From: Helicobacteraceae bacterium
GTDB lineage: Bacteria; Campylobacterota; Campylobacteria; Campylobacterales; SZUA-545
Direction of reading: 5' to 3'
DNA: 12,360 bases
NCBI GenBank assembly: GCA_031276985.1
Contig: JAISMA010000232.1
Location: forward strand, 1-12,360
Shown: positions 1 through 7,437 of the stretch, in pieces
How positions within the stretch are numbered: position 1 is the stretch's first letter
Layout: each line of letters opens with the position of its first letter
Position numbers and translations under genes: made by a program
Notes under the pieces: generated by a model
Databases searched by the model: none
The model's input: only the letters and a program-made list of their open reading frames with translations
What the model was told of the DNA's origin: nothing

Positions 1-2558
1 GCGATGCGTTCTTTGGCAAGCGCGAAGGCTTTGGCTTTTAGCGCTTCAAGCCGCTCAATCGCCACGCCGCCGCCGCTGGCGAAATCGTCGCGCCCGCCGC
101 CTTTGCCGCCAAACTCGGCGACGCTTGCCTTGAGCCATTCGCCCGCTTTGAGACTCAATCCTTTGACTCCAGCCGTTACGCTCACGCCGTTTTCGCTTTG
201 GCTGAAGATCATCGCCGCAACCCGATCAAAACGGTTTTTAAGGTCGTCGACAAGCGCTTTTGGATCGCCGTTTGCGACAAAATCAATCGCCACTTTCGCG
301 CCGTTTAGATCGACGATTGGAATCTGCCGATCGGCGCCGCTTTGCAACCTTTCGATCTCCTTTTTTTGCTCTTTTAAGGCGTTTGAGAGTTTCAGGATTG
401 CGCCGAGCGGATCGGGGTTTTTCAGTTGTTTGACGATTGCCTCGTAGCCGTTTTTGAACTCTTTTAGGTGGCGGTAGGCGCTTTGGCTGACGACCGCCTC
501 AATCCGCCGTACGCCCGCGCTCACGCCCGTTTCTTTGGCGATCGCAAACAGCCCGATTTCGCTTACGGCGCTAACGTGCGTGCCGCCGCAAAACTCGACG
601 CTTGCCTCGCCGAAGCTCACCACGCGGACGATCGCGTCGTATTTTTCGCCAAAAAGCGCCTTCGCGCCGAGCTTTTTTGCCTCGTCGATCGGCAATTCGC
701 GGGTTTTGGCTTCGACGCCGCTTAAAATCATTTCGTTGACCCGCGCCTCGATCGCCTCCAACTGCTCTTTGCTTAACGCGCGCGGATAGTTGAAGTCAAA
801 GCGCAGACGATTCGCGCTCACCTCCGATCCAGCCTGCGTCGCCGAAGCGCCCAAAATCTCGGTTAGCGCCGCGTGCAAAAGGTGCGCCGCGCTGTGATGT
901 CGCGCCGTCATAATCCGTTTGGAATCCACCCGCGCCTCGATCGCGGCTCCCGTTTTGAGCGCTTCTTGCGCCTCGATTTTTGAGATGTTCAGCCCGAAAT
1001 ACTTATCGGTGGAGAGGACTTTGGCAAGCGTTTTGCCCTCCGAAATCAACTCGCCCGAATCGCCAATTTGTCCGCCGCTTGTGGCGTAAAACGGCGTTTG
1101 TTCTAGTAGCGCGTAGCCGATCGCGCCGCTTTCAAGCCGATCGACGCGCTTAAAATCGCCGTTTAGTAGCGCCAAAATCCGCGTTTTAGCGTTTAGGCGA
1201 TCGTAGCCGACAAACTCGTTTCTGCCGAAACTTTCAAGCAACGCGCCGAAATCGCCCTGCGCGTTTTTATCGCCGCTACCTTTCCACGCCGATTTTGCCG
1301 CCGATTTTTGGCGCTCCATCGCCCGATCAAACGCCGCCAAATCCAGCGCGACGCCGCTTGTTCTAAGCATATCCTGCGTCAAATCCAGCGGAAAACCAAA
1401 GGTGTCGTAGAGCTTGAACGCGACCTCGCCGCTGAAAACGGCGGCGTTTTTGGCGCGCTCTTCGTGAAAAAGTTTCATGCCGTTGTCGATCGTGGCGAAA
1501 AAACGGCTCTCTTCTTCTTTGATCTGACCCGCGATCGCGTCGATACGTTCCTTGATGTACGGATAGCTTTCTTGCGTCGTTTCGGCAAGCGCGGGCGCGA
1601 CGCGGTGCAAAAACGGAGCGCGAAGCCCAAGCAGATAGCCATGCCTCACGGCGCGACGCAAAATGCGGCGCAACACGTAACCGCGCCCGTCTTTGTCGAA
1701 ATTAACGCCCTGCGCCAGCAAAAAGCAGACGGAGCGAACGTGATCGGCGATCACGCGGTGGCTTGAGCCGTTTTGCGGATCGTATGGTTTGCCCGTAACC
1801 GAGACTATTTCGCTTAAAAGCGGCTTAAATAGCGACGTTTCGTAGTTTGAAAGCGCGCCTTCTTTGACGGCGGTAATGCGTTCAAGCCCCATGCCCGTGT
1901 CGATCGACGGCTTTGGCAACGGGTGCAAAACGCCTTTTTCGTCGCGGTTGTACTGCATAAAAACGAGATTCCAAATCTCGATAAAGCGATCGCCGTCGCC
2001 GCCAAAATAATCCTCGCTTGAATGAAAATGTTCCGCGCCCTGATCGAAGTAGATTTCAGAGCAAGGTCCGCACGGTCCCGTCTCGCCCATTTGCCAAAAG
2101 TTGTCCTTGTCGCCAAAGCGTTTAATGCGCTCTTTGGGCGCGTACTCAAGCCAGATCGACTCGGCTTCGTCGTCGCTTTCGTGAACGGAAATGTAGAGTT
2201 TTTCTTTTGGCAGTGAAAGCGTTTTGGTGAGAAATTCCCACGCGAAGCCGATCGCCTCCTGTTTGAAATAATCGCCGAAGCTGAAATTGCCTAGCATTTC
2301 AAAAAAGGTGTGATGACGCGCCGTGTAGCCGACGTTTTCCAAATCGTTGTGCTTGCCGCCCGCGCGAAGGCAGGTTTGGCTGGTGGCGGCGCGGGGCGGA
2401 TTGGGCGCGGGGGTTTCGCCTAGAAATATCGGCTTGAATTGCACCATGCCCGCGTTGGTAAATAGCAACGTGGCGTCGTTTGGCACAAGCGGCGAAGAGG
2501 CGCGTTTGACGTGCCCTTTGCTCTCGAAAAAGTCCAAAAACGCCTTGCGAATGTCCAT
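1..2558 (-). CDS. alaS: Alanyl-tRNA synthetase, 3' end cut by the window edge
   Basis: Cytoplasmic class II aminoacyl-tRNA synthetase that charges tRNA-Ala and clears mischarged Ser or Gly. I translated the minus strand from ATG 2556-2558 and found one open frame of 852 codons to the left edge, with no stop. It starts MDIRKAFLDFFESKGH. The catalytic core has the motif 2 region NVGYTARHHTFFEMLGNFSF and the motif 3 region GRGYVLRRILRRAVRHG. The editing domain carries the zinc ligands HHSAAHLLH (bases about 874-899) and CGGTH (about 583-600). The C-terminal C-Ala domain has the Gly-rich GGKGGGRDDFASGGG. Family members are about 840-875 residues, so only a few residues and the stop are missing. 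GGAG lies 5 nt before the ATG. The coding frame is the same at both ends and at the editing motifs, so no frameshift is indicated. Confidence 0.97.
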   Translation of the reverse strand, partial: MDIRKAFLDFFESKGHVKRASSPLVPNDATLLFTNAGMVQFKPIFLGETPAPNPPRAATSQTCLRAGGKHNDLENVGYTARHHTFFEMLGNFSFGDYFKQEAIGFAWEFLTKTLSLPKEKLYISVHESDDEAESIWLEYAPKERIKRFGDKDNFWQMGETGPCGPCSEIYFDQGAEHFHSSEDYFGGDGDRFIEIWNLVFMQYNRDEKGVLHPLPKPSIDTGMGLERITAVKEGALSNYETSLFKPLLSEIVSVTGKPYDPQNGSSHRVIADHVRSVCFLLAQGVNFDKDGRGYVLRRILRRAVRHGYLLGLRAPFLHRVAPALAETTQESYPYIKERIDAIAGQIKEEESRFFATIDNGMKLFHEERAKNAAVFSGEVAFKLYDTFGFPLDLTQDMLRTSGVALDLAAFDRAMERQKSAAKSAWKGSGDKNAQGDFGALLESFGRNEFVGYDRLNAKTRILALLNGDFKRVDRLESGAIGYALLEQTPFYATSGGQIGDSGELISEGKTLAKVLSTDKYFGLNISKIEAQEALKTGAAIEARVDSKRIMTARHHSAAHLLHAALTEILGASATQAGSEVSANRLRFDFNYPRALSKEQLEAIEARVNEMILSGVEAKTRELPIDEAKKLGAKALFGEKYDAIVRVVSFGEASVEFCGGTHVSAVSEIGLFAIAKETGVSAGVRRIEAVVSQSAYRHLKEFKNGYEAIVKQLKNPDPLGAILKLSNALKEQKKEIERLQSGADRQIPIVDLNGAKVAIDFVANGDPKALVDDLKNRFDRVAAMIFSQSENGVSVTAGVKGLSLKAGEWLKASVAEFGGKGGGRDDFASGGGVAIERLEALKAKAFALAKERI

Positions 2559-2585
2559 TGTCGCTCCAAATCCGTAGTTTCTGGC

Positions 2586-2591
2586 ATTGTA
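2586..2591 (-). promoter_or_regulatory. Candidate -10 element of the alaS promoter
   Basis: The minus strand reads TACAAT, one mismatch from TATAAT, about 27 nt before the alaS ATG. A start about 7 nt downstream would give a leader of roughly 21 nt that includes the GGAG ribosome-binding site. No convincing -35 hexamer lies 16-18 bp upstream, which is common in Campylobacterota, where the -35 is poorly conserved. Confidence 0.4.
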
Positions 2592-2627
2592 ACCAATCCG
2601 CCCAAAAAGCCGAACGCGACGTTTAGT

Positions 2628-2675
2628 AAAACGCGAAATCCCCGCAAAAGCGACGGACAAAAACGCGGTTTCGCG
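2628..2675 (-). terminator. Possible intrinsic terminator after the flavin-reductase-like gene
   Basis: On the minus strand TTTCGCG (complement of 2632-2638) can pair with CGCGAAA (complement of 2669-2675), and CCGC/GCGG extends the stem inward (2665-2668 with 2642-2645) with a 3-nt bulge. TTTT follows the stem (2628-2631). The loop is long (19 nt) and the T-run short, so this is a weak candidate. It sits between the flavin-reductase-like stop and the alaS promoter, where a terminator would be expected. Confidence 0.3.
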
Positions 2676-2684
2676 CCGCCGCGC

Positions 2685-3260
2685 TTAAATGCAATCTTGC
2701 CATTTGGTCATTTTGTCGCGCATATCGACTGTTCTGCCGTCGATTACAAACGTTCCGTCGCCCATCGCGTGAAAGGCGCGGCGCTCTTTTCTATGCGGAT
2801 TGATCCACGCCGCCACGCCGCGCAACACAAACAGATACGCGCCGCCGACGGCTATTTTTCTTTCCACGACGCACTCCAGACATTTCAGGCATTCGCTAAT
2901 TAGCGGCGCCTTAACGATTTTCGCGCTTTGCGGCGTAAGGCGAAAAGTTTTGAACTTGTCAATATCCGCGCCCGAACAATTGCCGATCGCAATCGTTTTT
3001 CGCATTAGATCCGCGCCAGGCACGCACGCGACGCATTCGCCCGTTTCCAGTAGCGTATGATACGAATAATTCCACGCGCCAAGCATAACGCCGACGGTAG
3101 GCTCAAAGCCCATCGAAGCGTGGCAACTTGCGGTCATTACGTTGTTTTGCCCGTCTTTTGCAGCGCTAAGTAGCATTACGGGACCGCATTCAAAAAACGT
3201 AAAGGCGCGATCAAGCGCAAACGGCTCTAACCGCGATTTTGTTGTTTGCTTTGTTTGCAT
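2685..3260 (-). CDS. Flavin reductase-like (flavoredoxin-type) FMN-binding protein
   Basis: A 191-residue soluble protein resembling the flavin reductase-like split-barrel family, whose members bind FMN and pass electrons from reduced pyridine nucleotide or partner proteins. Visible family features are the first strand and loop GPVMLLSAAKDGQNNVMTASCHA (residues 26-48), GVMLGAWNYSYHTLLETGECV (57-77) and the conserved-looking NCSGADIDKF (94-103). It is cysteine-rich (nine Cys), including C124-x2-C127-x2-C130, which could be redox active or bind metal; that is inference. No signal peptide or membrane segment is seen. The ATG has no Shine-Dalgarno sequence, but a -10-like TAAAAT lies 5 nt before it, so the mRNA may be leaderless. 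The exact substrate cannot be read from the sequence. Confidence 0.85.
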   Translation of the reverse strand: MQTKQTTKSRLEPFALDRAFTFFECGPVMLLSAAKDGQNNVMTASCHASMGFEPTVGVMLGAWNYSYHTLLETGECVACVPGADLMRKTIAIGNCSGADIDKFKTFRLTPQSAKIVKAPLISECLKCLECVVERKIAVGGAYLFVLRGVAAWINPHRKERRAFHAMGDGTFVIDGRTVDMRDKMTKWQDCI

Positions 3261-3265
3261 AGCCG

Positions 3266-3271
3266 ATTTTA
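3266..3271 (-). promoter_or_regulatory. Candidate -10 element for a leaderless flavin-reductase-like mRNA
   Basis: The minus strand reads TAAAAT, preceded by TG, with only 5 nt between it and the ATG at 3260. Transcription would begin at or next to the start codon. No Shine-Dalgarno sequence is present. No good -35 is visible; the spacer is A-rich. It diverges from the SRP RNA promoter about 40 bp away. Confidence 0.35.
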
Positions 3272-3305
3272 CAACAATTTTTTTGCGTTGCGATCTTTGC
3301 GGGAT

Positions 3306-3334
3306 TTGCGGTGCGTAGTAATTTTATGTATAAT
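3306..3334 (+). promoter_or_regulatory. Sigma-70-type promoter of the SRP RNA gene
   Basis: A perfect -10 TATAAT (3329-3334) preceded by TG, with TTGCGG (3306-3311) as a possible -35 at the ideal 17-bp spacing. The RNA's first paired base, at 3341, is 7 nt after the -10, just where a transcript should start. This agreement between promoter position and RNA structure supports both calls. Confidence 0.75.
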
Positions 3335-3340
3335 TACGCG

Positions 3341-3443
3341 CTTCTTCTTAGACCCGCGCGGCGTTTTTCTAAGAAAACGAGTCAGGCGGGGAACCGAGCA
3401 GCTCCGCTTAAAAGAGCGCGCGCCGCGGCAATCTGAGAAGAAG
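3341..3443 (+). ncRNA. ffs: Signal recognition particle RNA (4.5S, small bacterial type)
   Basis: The RNA partner of Ffh in co-translational targeting of membrane proteins. The diagnostic helix 8 is intact: GUCAGG, then CGG-GGAA-CCG, then AGCAG (about 3381-3401). This is the conserved CAGG/AGCAG internal loop closed by three G-C pairs and a GGAA tetraloop, flanked by GAGU/GCUC (3379-3382 with 3401-3404). The ends pair over 12 bp, 3341-3352 with 3432-3443, with one G-U. A further 7-bp helix joins 3357-3363 to 3421-3427. The length of about 103 nt suits the small Gram-negative form lacking an Alu domain. It lies between the flavin-reductase-like gene and queF, opposite in strand to both, with its own promoter. 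Processing could shift the mature ends by a few bases. Confidence 0.92.
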
Positions 3444-3473
3444 TCTTATTCCCCCGCTTCCCCCGCGTTTTTT
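3444..3473 (+). terminator. Pyrimidine-rich trailer and T-run after the SRP RNA, likely termination zone
   Basis: A run of six T (3468-3473) follows two near-identical C-tracts, CCCCCGC at 3451-3457 and 3460-3466. There is no good local hairpin before the T-run, only a 3-bp CGC/GCG possibility. Termination may rely on the long SRP RNA rod upstream. The rest of this stretch, up to the queF stop at 3499, holds nothing else I can identify. Confidence 0.3.
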
Positions 3474-3498
3474 GTAAATCATCGCGCTAACTTTTCCG

Positions 3499-3876
3499 CT
3501 ACTTCGCGTCGCCAAGCGTAATGATCGTATGCATATTGCCACGCGGAGCAAAATCCGCCGTCAATCTAAACGATCTTGGTTTGAGCGCGGTTAGTAGCGC
3601 GTTGTATATCTCGTTCGCCGCCGCTTCGTGCGAAATATAGCGGTTTCTAAAAGCGTTAAGATATATTTTTAACGCTTTTAACTCGACAACTTTTTGATCG
3701 GGAATATAGCAAATGTTTATTGTCGCGAAATCCGGATAACCGCTTCGCGGGCATAACGCGGTAAATTCGGGAAAAGATATGCTTATTTCATAATCGTTTT
3801 CCGGATTTGGATTATCCCATAGCTCCAAGTCTTTATCTATGTCGAATTTGTCGATAATTTTTTTGCCGTATTTCAC
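3499..3876 (-). CDS. queF: NADPH-dependent 7-cyano-7-deazaguanine (preQ0) reductase
   Basis: Reduces the nitrile of preQ0 to the aminomethyl group of preQ1, the last free-base step of queuosine synthesis before insertion into tRNA. This is the short unimodular form (125 residues). The active-site loop FTALCPRSGYPDF has the nucleophile Cys42 and the proton donor Asp49. The QueF signature follows as ELKALKIYLNAFRN (residues 65-79), then His83-Glu84 and FAPRGN near the end. The start is GTG 3874-3876, supported by a strong AGGAGA 4 nt upstream (3881-3886) and by the 4-bp GTGA overlap with the HD-domain gene's stop, which indicates translational coupling. queD lies on the other side of the origin, so two steps of one pathway flank it. 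Confidence 0.96.
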   Translation of the reverse strand: MKYGKKIIDKFDIDKDLELWDNPNPENDYEISISFPEFTALCPRSGYPDFATINICYIPDQKVVELKALKIYLNAFRNRYISHEAAANEIYNALLTALKPRSFRLTADFAPRGNMHTIITLGDAK

Positions 3877-5084
3877 GATCTCTCCTCGCTAATGGTCAAA
3901 TATTTTTCAAAATTTAACATAATATCGCCAAAGTTAACGCCGCTTATTGGCGCGCGATATTTATCTTTAATTGAAAAGCCGTTTTCAAGCTCTTTTGATC
4001 TGATTCCATAACTTTTTGAAAGCGCCGCTTCGGTAAACGCGGCAAGGTGATCGCACGCTTTCAAAGCCGCGCCGTCGATCGGATCGTATCTGTTTTCGTT
4101 AAACTGGTTAATATCGTCGACAGTTTGAGTCATATGTTCGTTTTTTATGCGGTTTTTGAACTCGTTTTTGTAATATCTGTCGCCTTCGTGAATTAGCCCC
4201 AGCAAATAAAGAAAATATTCTTTTGTGTTATCTGGTATAAGCGGAATAATACTCGTGTTAATTAGTTCCGCTTCATAGTTGCTTACTATATGTTCCAAAC
4301 CGCTGACGCTATATTTAACGGGCGAAATAATATCTCTGGTTAAAACTTCGGGCAGATCGTGAAATAAAGCGCAATAAAAATTATTAACCAAACGTTTTTC
4401 GCACGCGTTCACGGCGGTGGAATAAAAATATGAAAAAAGCGCCACGATTAGTTCGTGTCCCAATACGCTTGTTTTTGGCAGTCGCGGCGTTTGAGACCAG
4501 CGTATTTGAAAGCGCAACCTTCCGCACAAATCGACGATCTTTGAAAGATCGCCGTTCAATCCAATCTCTACCGCGCCTTTATAATGAGAAAAATTTGCGA
4601 TCTCCGATTCTACCGATCGGCGAAGATCTTCCATATCGCTCAAAAATCCGCCGCTTTGATAAACTATGTTAAATTCGTATCGCGTGGCTAAATAATGCGC
4701 GGCGGCTAACAGTTTTCGCTCGTTTAAGTAAGTTGTTTCGTCGGCAAAATATGTTTCGATTTTTGTAAAAAACTCATCGCTTACAAACGGCTTGAATTTT
4801 TGTAAAAACCATTCGTTTATCTCTTTTTTTTTCTCGCTGATAACGCGACGATATACATTCGGGCGAATATCGGTAACGATCACGCGGCGTAAAAACTCAA
4901 ATATGCCCGCTTCAATTAAGTTTATTTGGTTAATGTTTTCTTCGCGCGAAGCTAAAAAAAACGCGATAATAAATTTATGCGCCTGTTTATCAAGCTCTGT
5001 CAATTCAACGAGACGCGGATAATCGTTCCAGCGCTGAATCGACGCGGCGTTATAAAAAAAAGCTATTAGCTCCGACGAAATCAT
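3873..5084 (-). CDS. HD-domain phosphohydrolase, YfbR-like, with a degenerate N-terminal HD copy
   Basis: A 403-residue soluble protein. The C-terminal half has the metal-binding set of HD hydrolases: His210 (GHELIVALF), His242-Asp243 in FHDLPEVLTRDIISPVKY, and Asp345 in LKACDHLAAFTEA. The HD...EVLT.D...PVKY pattern resembles the 5'-deoxynucleotidase YfbR, so a nucleotide phosphatase role is plausible but unproven. The N-terminal half reads as a decayed copy: RW..PRL at 18-25 matches 195-202, AHKFIIAFF matches GHELIVALF, and FEFLRRVIVTDI (62-73) matches FHDLPEVLTRDI (241-252) with the HD replaced by Glu-Phe. AAAHYLA (127-133) matches KACDHLA, with His for Asp. It sits 17 bp after gyrB and overlaps queF, so it is probably in the same operon. 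No clear Shine-Dalgarno sequence precedes the ATG. Confidence 0.85.
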   Translation of the reverse strand: MISSELIAFFYNAASIQRWNDYPRLVELTELDKQAHKFIIAFFLASREENINQINLIEAGIFEFLRRVIVTDIRPNVYRRVISEKKKEINEWFLQKFKPFVSDEFFTKIETYFADETTYLNERKLLAAAHYLATRYEFNIVYQSGGFLSDMEDLRRSVESEIANFSHYKGAVEIGLNGDLSKIVDLCGRLRFQIRWSQTPRLPKTSVLGHELIVALFSYFYSTAVNACEKRLVNNFYCALFHDLPEVLTRDIISPVKYSVSGLEHIVSNYEAELINTSIIPLIPDNTKEYFLYLLGLIHEGDRYYKNEFKNRIKNEHMTQTVDDINQFNENRYDPIDGAALKACDHLAAFTEAALSKSYGIRSKELENGFSIKDKYRAPISGVNFGDIMLNFEKYLTISEERS

Positions 5085-5101
5085 TATCGTTTATAAAACC
5101 G

Positions 5102-7417
5102 CTATATATCTAAATGCGCCACGTCTTTAGCGTGTTGTTCTATATAAGCGCGGCGCGGCTCGACTTCGTCGCCCATAAATAGATTAAAATTAGCGCTCGC
5201 CGTTTCTAAATTATCGATCGTAACTTTTAACAAACGACGATCTTCTTTATTCATCGTCGTTTCCCATAACTGTTCTGGATTCATCTCGCCAAGCCCTTTA
5301 TAGCGCTGAATATACGCGCCTTTTTTTGCGCTTTCTTCAACTTGTAGCAAGACGTCCAATATATCTTTTCCGTCAAATAATTTTTGATGTCCGCGTTCGC
5401 ATAAACGATCAAATATAAATTTTGCCTCGCTAAAAAGCGGATTAGCAAAAAGTTCGTCGTTTATAAGCAACTCTTCAAGCCCTTTTTGCGTCTGAACGAA
5501 TAGTTGAATGCGCCGATCGTCGATTAAATGATTTAATATATTATAATTTACGCTTGCCAAAAACTTTTCAATCTCGACAAACAACTCTTGATTATCTAAT
5601 GCAAGCAAGCTGTCTTGCTCGATAAATAATCTTATCAAATTGATTAACGAATAACGTTTTTCAAGTTGATTTAGCACCGATCTATATCGCGCCGCGATTT
5701 TTAACAACTCTTTAAGATCGCGATCGCCTATATTCTTAAATTCAAAATTGGCTATGCCGTTTTCTATAAGAAATTCGTCAAGCGCTTTATCGTCTTTAAG
5801 ATAAATATCTATTTTTCCTTTTTTATAGCGATACAAAGGCGGTTGCGCGAGATAAACGCAACCTTCTTCGATAATTTTTCGCATATAACGAAAGAAAAAA
5901 GTGAGCAGTAGCGTTTGAATATGGCTTCCATCCACGTCGGCGTCAGTCATTATAATGATTTTTCGATAACGCAGTCTTGCAGTATCCATCTCTTCGCCAA
6001 TACCGCAACCAAACGCCGTGATCATATTTTTGATTTCGTCGCTGGATAATATCTTGTCTATTCTGGCTTTTTCCACGTTCAAAATTTTTCCGCGTAACGG
6101 CAAAATTGCTTGATAAGCGCGATCGCGTCCTTGTTTTGCCGAACCGCCCGCCGAATCGCCTTCCACAAGATATATTTCGCTAATATCCGGATCTTTGCTT
6201 TGACAATCCGCTAACTTGCCCGGTAACGCGCCTACGCCTAAATTATCTTTTTTTCGCGTGAGATCGCGCGCTTTTCGCGCCGCTTCGCGTCCGCGCGCGG
6301 CAAGCAAAATCTTTTGCATAATCGAGCGCGCGTCGTTTGGATTTTCTTCAAAATATTTTGCTAATTTTTCATAGACAAATTTTTGAACGAGCGGCTTAAC
6401 GTAACTGCTGCCCAATTTGCCTTTTGTTTGTCCTTCAAATTGCGGCTCCGGAACGCGAACGCTAATAACGGCTATTAACCCTTCTTTTGTGTCGTCGCCG
6501 CTAATTTTTATATCTTTTTCTTTTGCGTTGGCGTTTTTTTCAATATATTGCGTTATAGCGCGAGTCAATCCCGCGCGAAAACCGGCTTCATGCGTGCCTC
6601 CGTCGGGAGTTTTTATATTATTCACAAACGAAAGACATTTTTCTGAAAAAGAATCGTTGTATATAATTGCGGCTTCCGCTTCAATATCTTCTAGTTTTTC
6701 CGAAATAAATATAGGTTTGGTTAGAGCCGTAACTTCGTTCATATCGGTTACGAATTGCGAAAGTCCTCCCGCAAATCGATATACTTCGTTAAATCCGTCT
6801 CTCTCGTCTTTTAATTTGATCGTAATTTTCGGGTTTAGATAACAAAGCTCTTTGAAACGTTTAGATAAAATTTCTCTATCAAACGCGCTTGTTTCAAAAA
6901 TGGAATCGTCCGGTATAAATTCAATAGTCGTACCCGTTTTGCGCGTTGTTCCAATTACTTCTATCGGCGCGGTTGGAACGCCTTCCGCAAAGCTTTGCTC
7001 AAAGATTTGTCCCGCTCGGTAAATAGTCATTTTAAGATGTTTTGAAAGCGCGTTTACCACCGAAACGCCCACGCCGTGCAACCCGCCGCTAACTTTATAT
7101 GTATCTTTATCAAACTTGCCGCCCGCGTGCAACACTGTTAAAACTACCGTCGCCGCGCTAATTTTTTCTTCAGGATGAACATCGGTAGGAATTCCGCGAC
7201 CGTTATCGCTAATAATCGCTTTTGAATCGGCGCACAAAGTTACGCAAATTTCATCGCAATAACCAGCCATTGCTTCGTCTATCGAGTTATCGACGACTTC
7301 ATAAACAAGATGATGCAATCCGCTAATCGACGTATCGCCAATATACATACCTGGGCGTTTTCTAACCGCCTCTAAACCCTTTAATACTTTAATGTTGCTT
7401 GCGCCGTATTCGCTCAT
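5102..7417 (-). CDS. gyrB: DNA gyrase subunit B
   Basis: The ATPase and TOPRIM subunit of gyrase, which pairs with GyrA to introduce negative supercoils. 771 residues, the usual length for Campylobacterota and lacking the long insert of the E. coli enzyme. The GHKL ATPase has EVVDNSIDEA with Glu40 and Asn44, DNGRGIP with Asp71, and GGLHGVGVSVVNALS (111-125). The transducer has TKGKLG with Lys332. The TOPRIM domain has EGDSAGGS (Glu419), PLRGKILNVEKAR and TDADVDGSHI with Asp492 and Asp494. The C-terminal tail YKGLGEMNPEQLWETTM and the closing DEVEPRRAYIEQHA are intact. A weak AAGG precedes the ATG, and dnaN ends 20 bp upstream, so it is probably co-transcribed with dnaN. Gyrase near the origin fits its role in melting and fork movement. 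Confidence 0.98.
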   Translation of the reverse strand: MSEYGASNIKVLKGLEAVRKRPGMYIGDTSISGLHHLVYEVVDNSIDEAMAGYCDEICVTLCADSKAIISDNGRGIPTDVHPEEKISAATVVLTVLHAGGKFDKDTYKVSGGLHGVGVSVVNALSKHLKMTIYRAGQIFEQSFAEGVPTAPIEVIGTTRKTGTTIEFIPDDSIFETSAFDREILSKRFKELCYLNPKITIKLKDERDGFNEVYRFAGGLSQFVTDMNEVTALTKPIFISEKLEDIEAEAAIIYNDSFSEKCLSFVNNIKTPDGGTHEAGFRAGLTRAITQYIEKNANAKEKDIKISGDDTKEGLIAVISVRVPEPQFEGQTKGKLGSSYVKPLVQKFVYEKLAKYFEENPNDARSIMQKILLAARGREAARKARDLTRKKDNLGVGALPGKLADCQSKDPDISEIYLVEGDSAGGSAKQGRDRAYQAILPLRGKILNVEKARIDKILSSDEIKNMITAFGCGIGEEMDTARLRYRKIIIMTDADVDGSHIQTLLLTFFFRYMRKIIEEGCVYLAQPPLYRYKKGKIDIYLKDDKALDEFLIENGIANFEFKNIGDRDLKELLKIAARYRSVLNQLEKRYSLINLIRLFIEQDSLLALDNQELFVEIEKFLASVNYNILNHLIDDRRIQLFVQTQKGLEELLINDELFANPLFSEAKFIFDRLCERGHQKLFDGKDILDVLLQVEESAKKGAYIQRYKGLGEMNPEQLWETTMNKEDRRLLKVTIDNLETASANFNLFMGDEVEPRRAYIEQHAKDVAHLDI

Positions 7418-7437
7418 ATGTTAGCCTTAGTTGAAGT

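Noticed and set aside
1308..1766. 152-codon open frame on the plus strand
   Set aside because: It lies opposite alaS, whose minus-strand translation is continuous and full of family motifs. The similar plus-strand frames over 4-2216 are shadows for the same reason.
1..2558. Possible frameshift or pseudogene in alaS
   Set aside because: Codon phase is identical at the start, at both zinc motifs and at the left edge; the lack of a stop is due only to the window boundary.
2559..2684. Small gene or RNA between alaS and the flavin-reductase-like gene
   Set aside because: Only a -10 candidate and a weak hairpin are seen; no frame with a ribosome site and no recognisable RNA fold.
3451..3467. G-quadruplex on the minus strand from CCCCCGCTTCCCCCGCG
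   Set aside because: Only two G-runs are present, too few for an intramolecular quadruplex.
6618..6626. Perfect DnaA box TTATTCACA inside gyrB
   Set aside because: It encodes the conserved FVNN stretch of GyrB on the minus strand and stands alone, so it is explained by the protein and is not counted as part of the origin.
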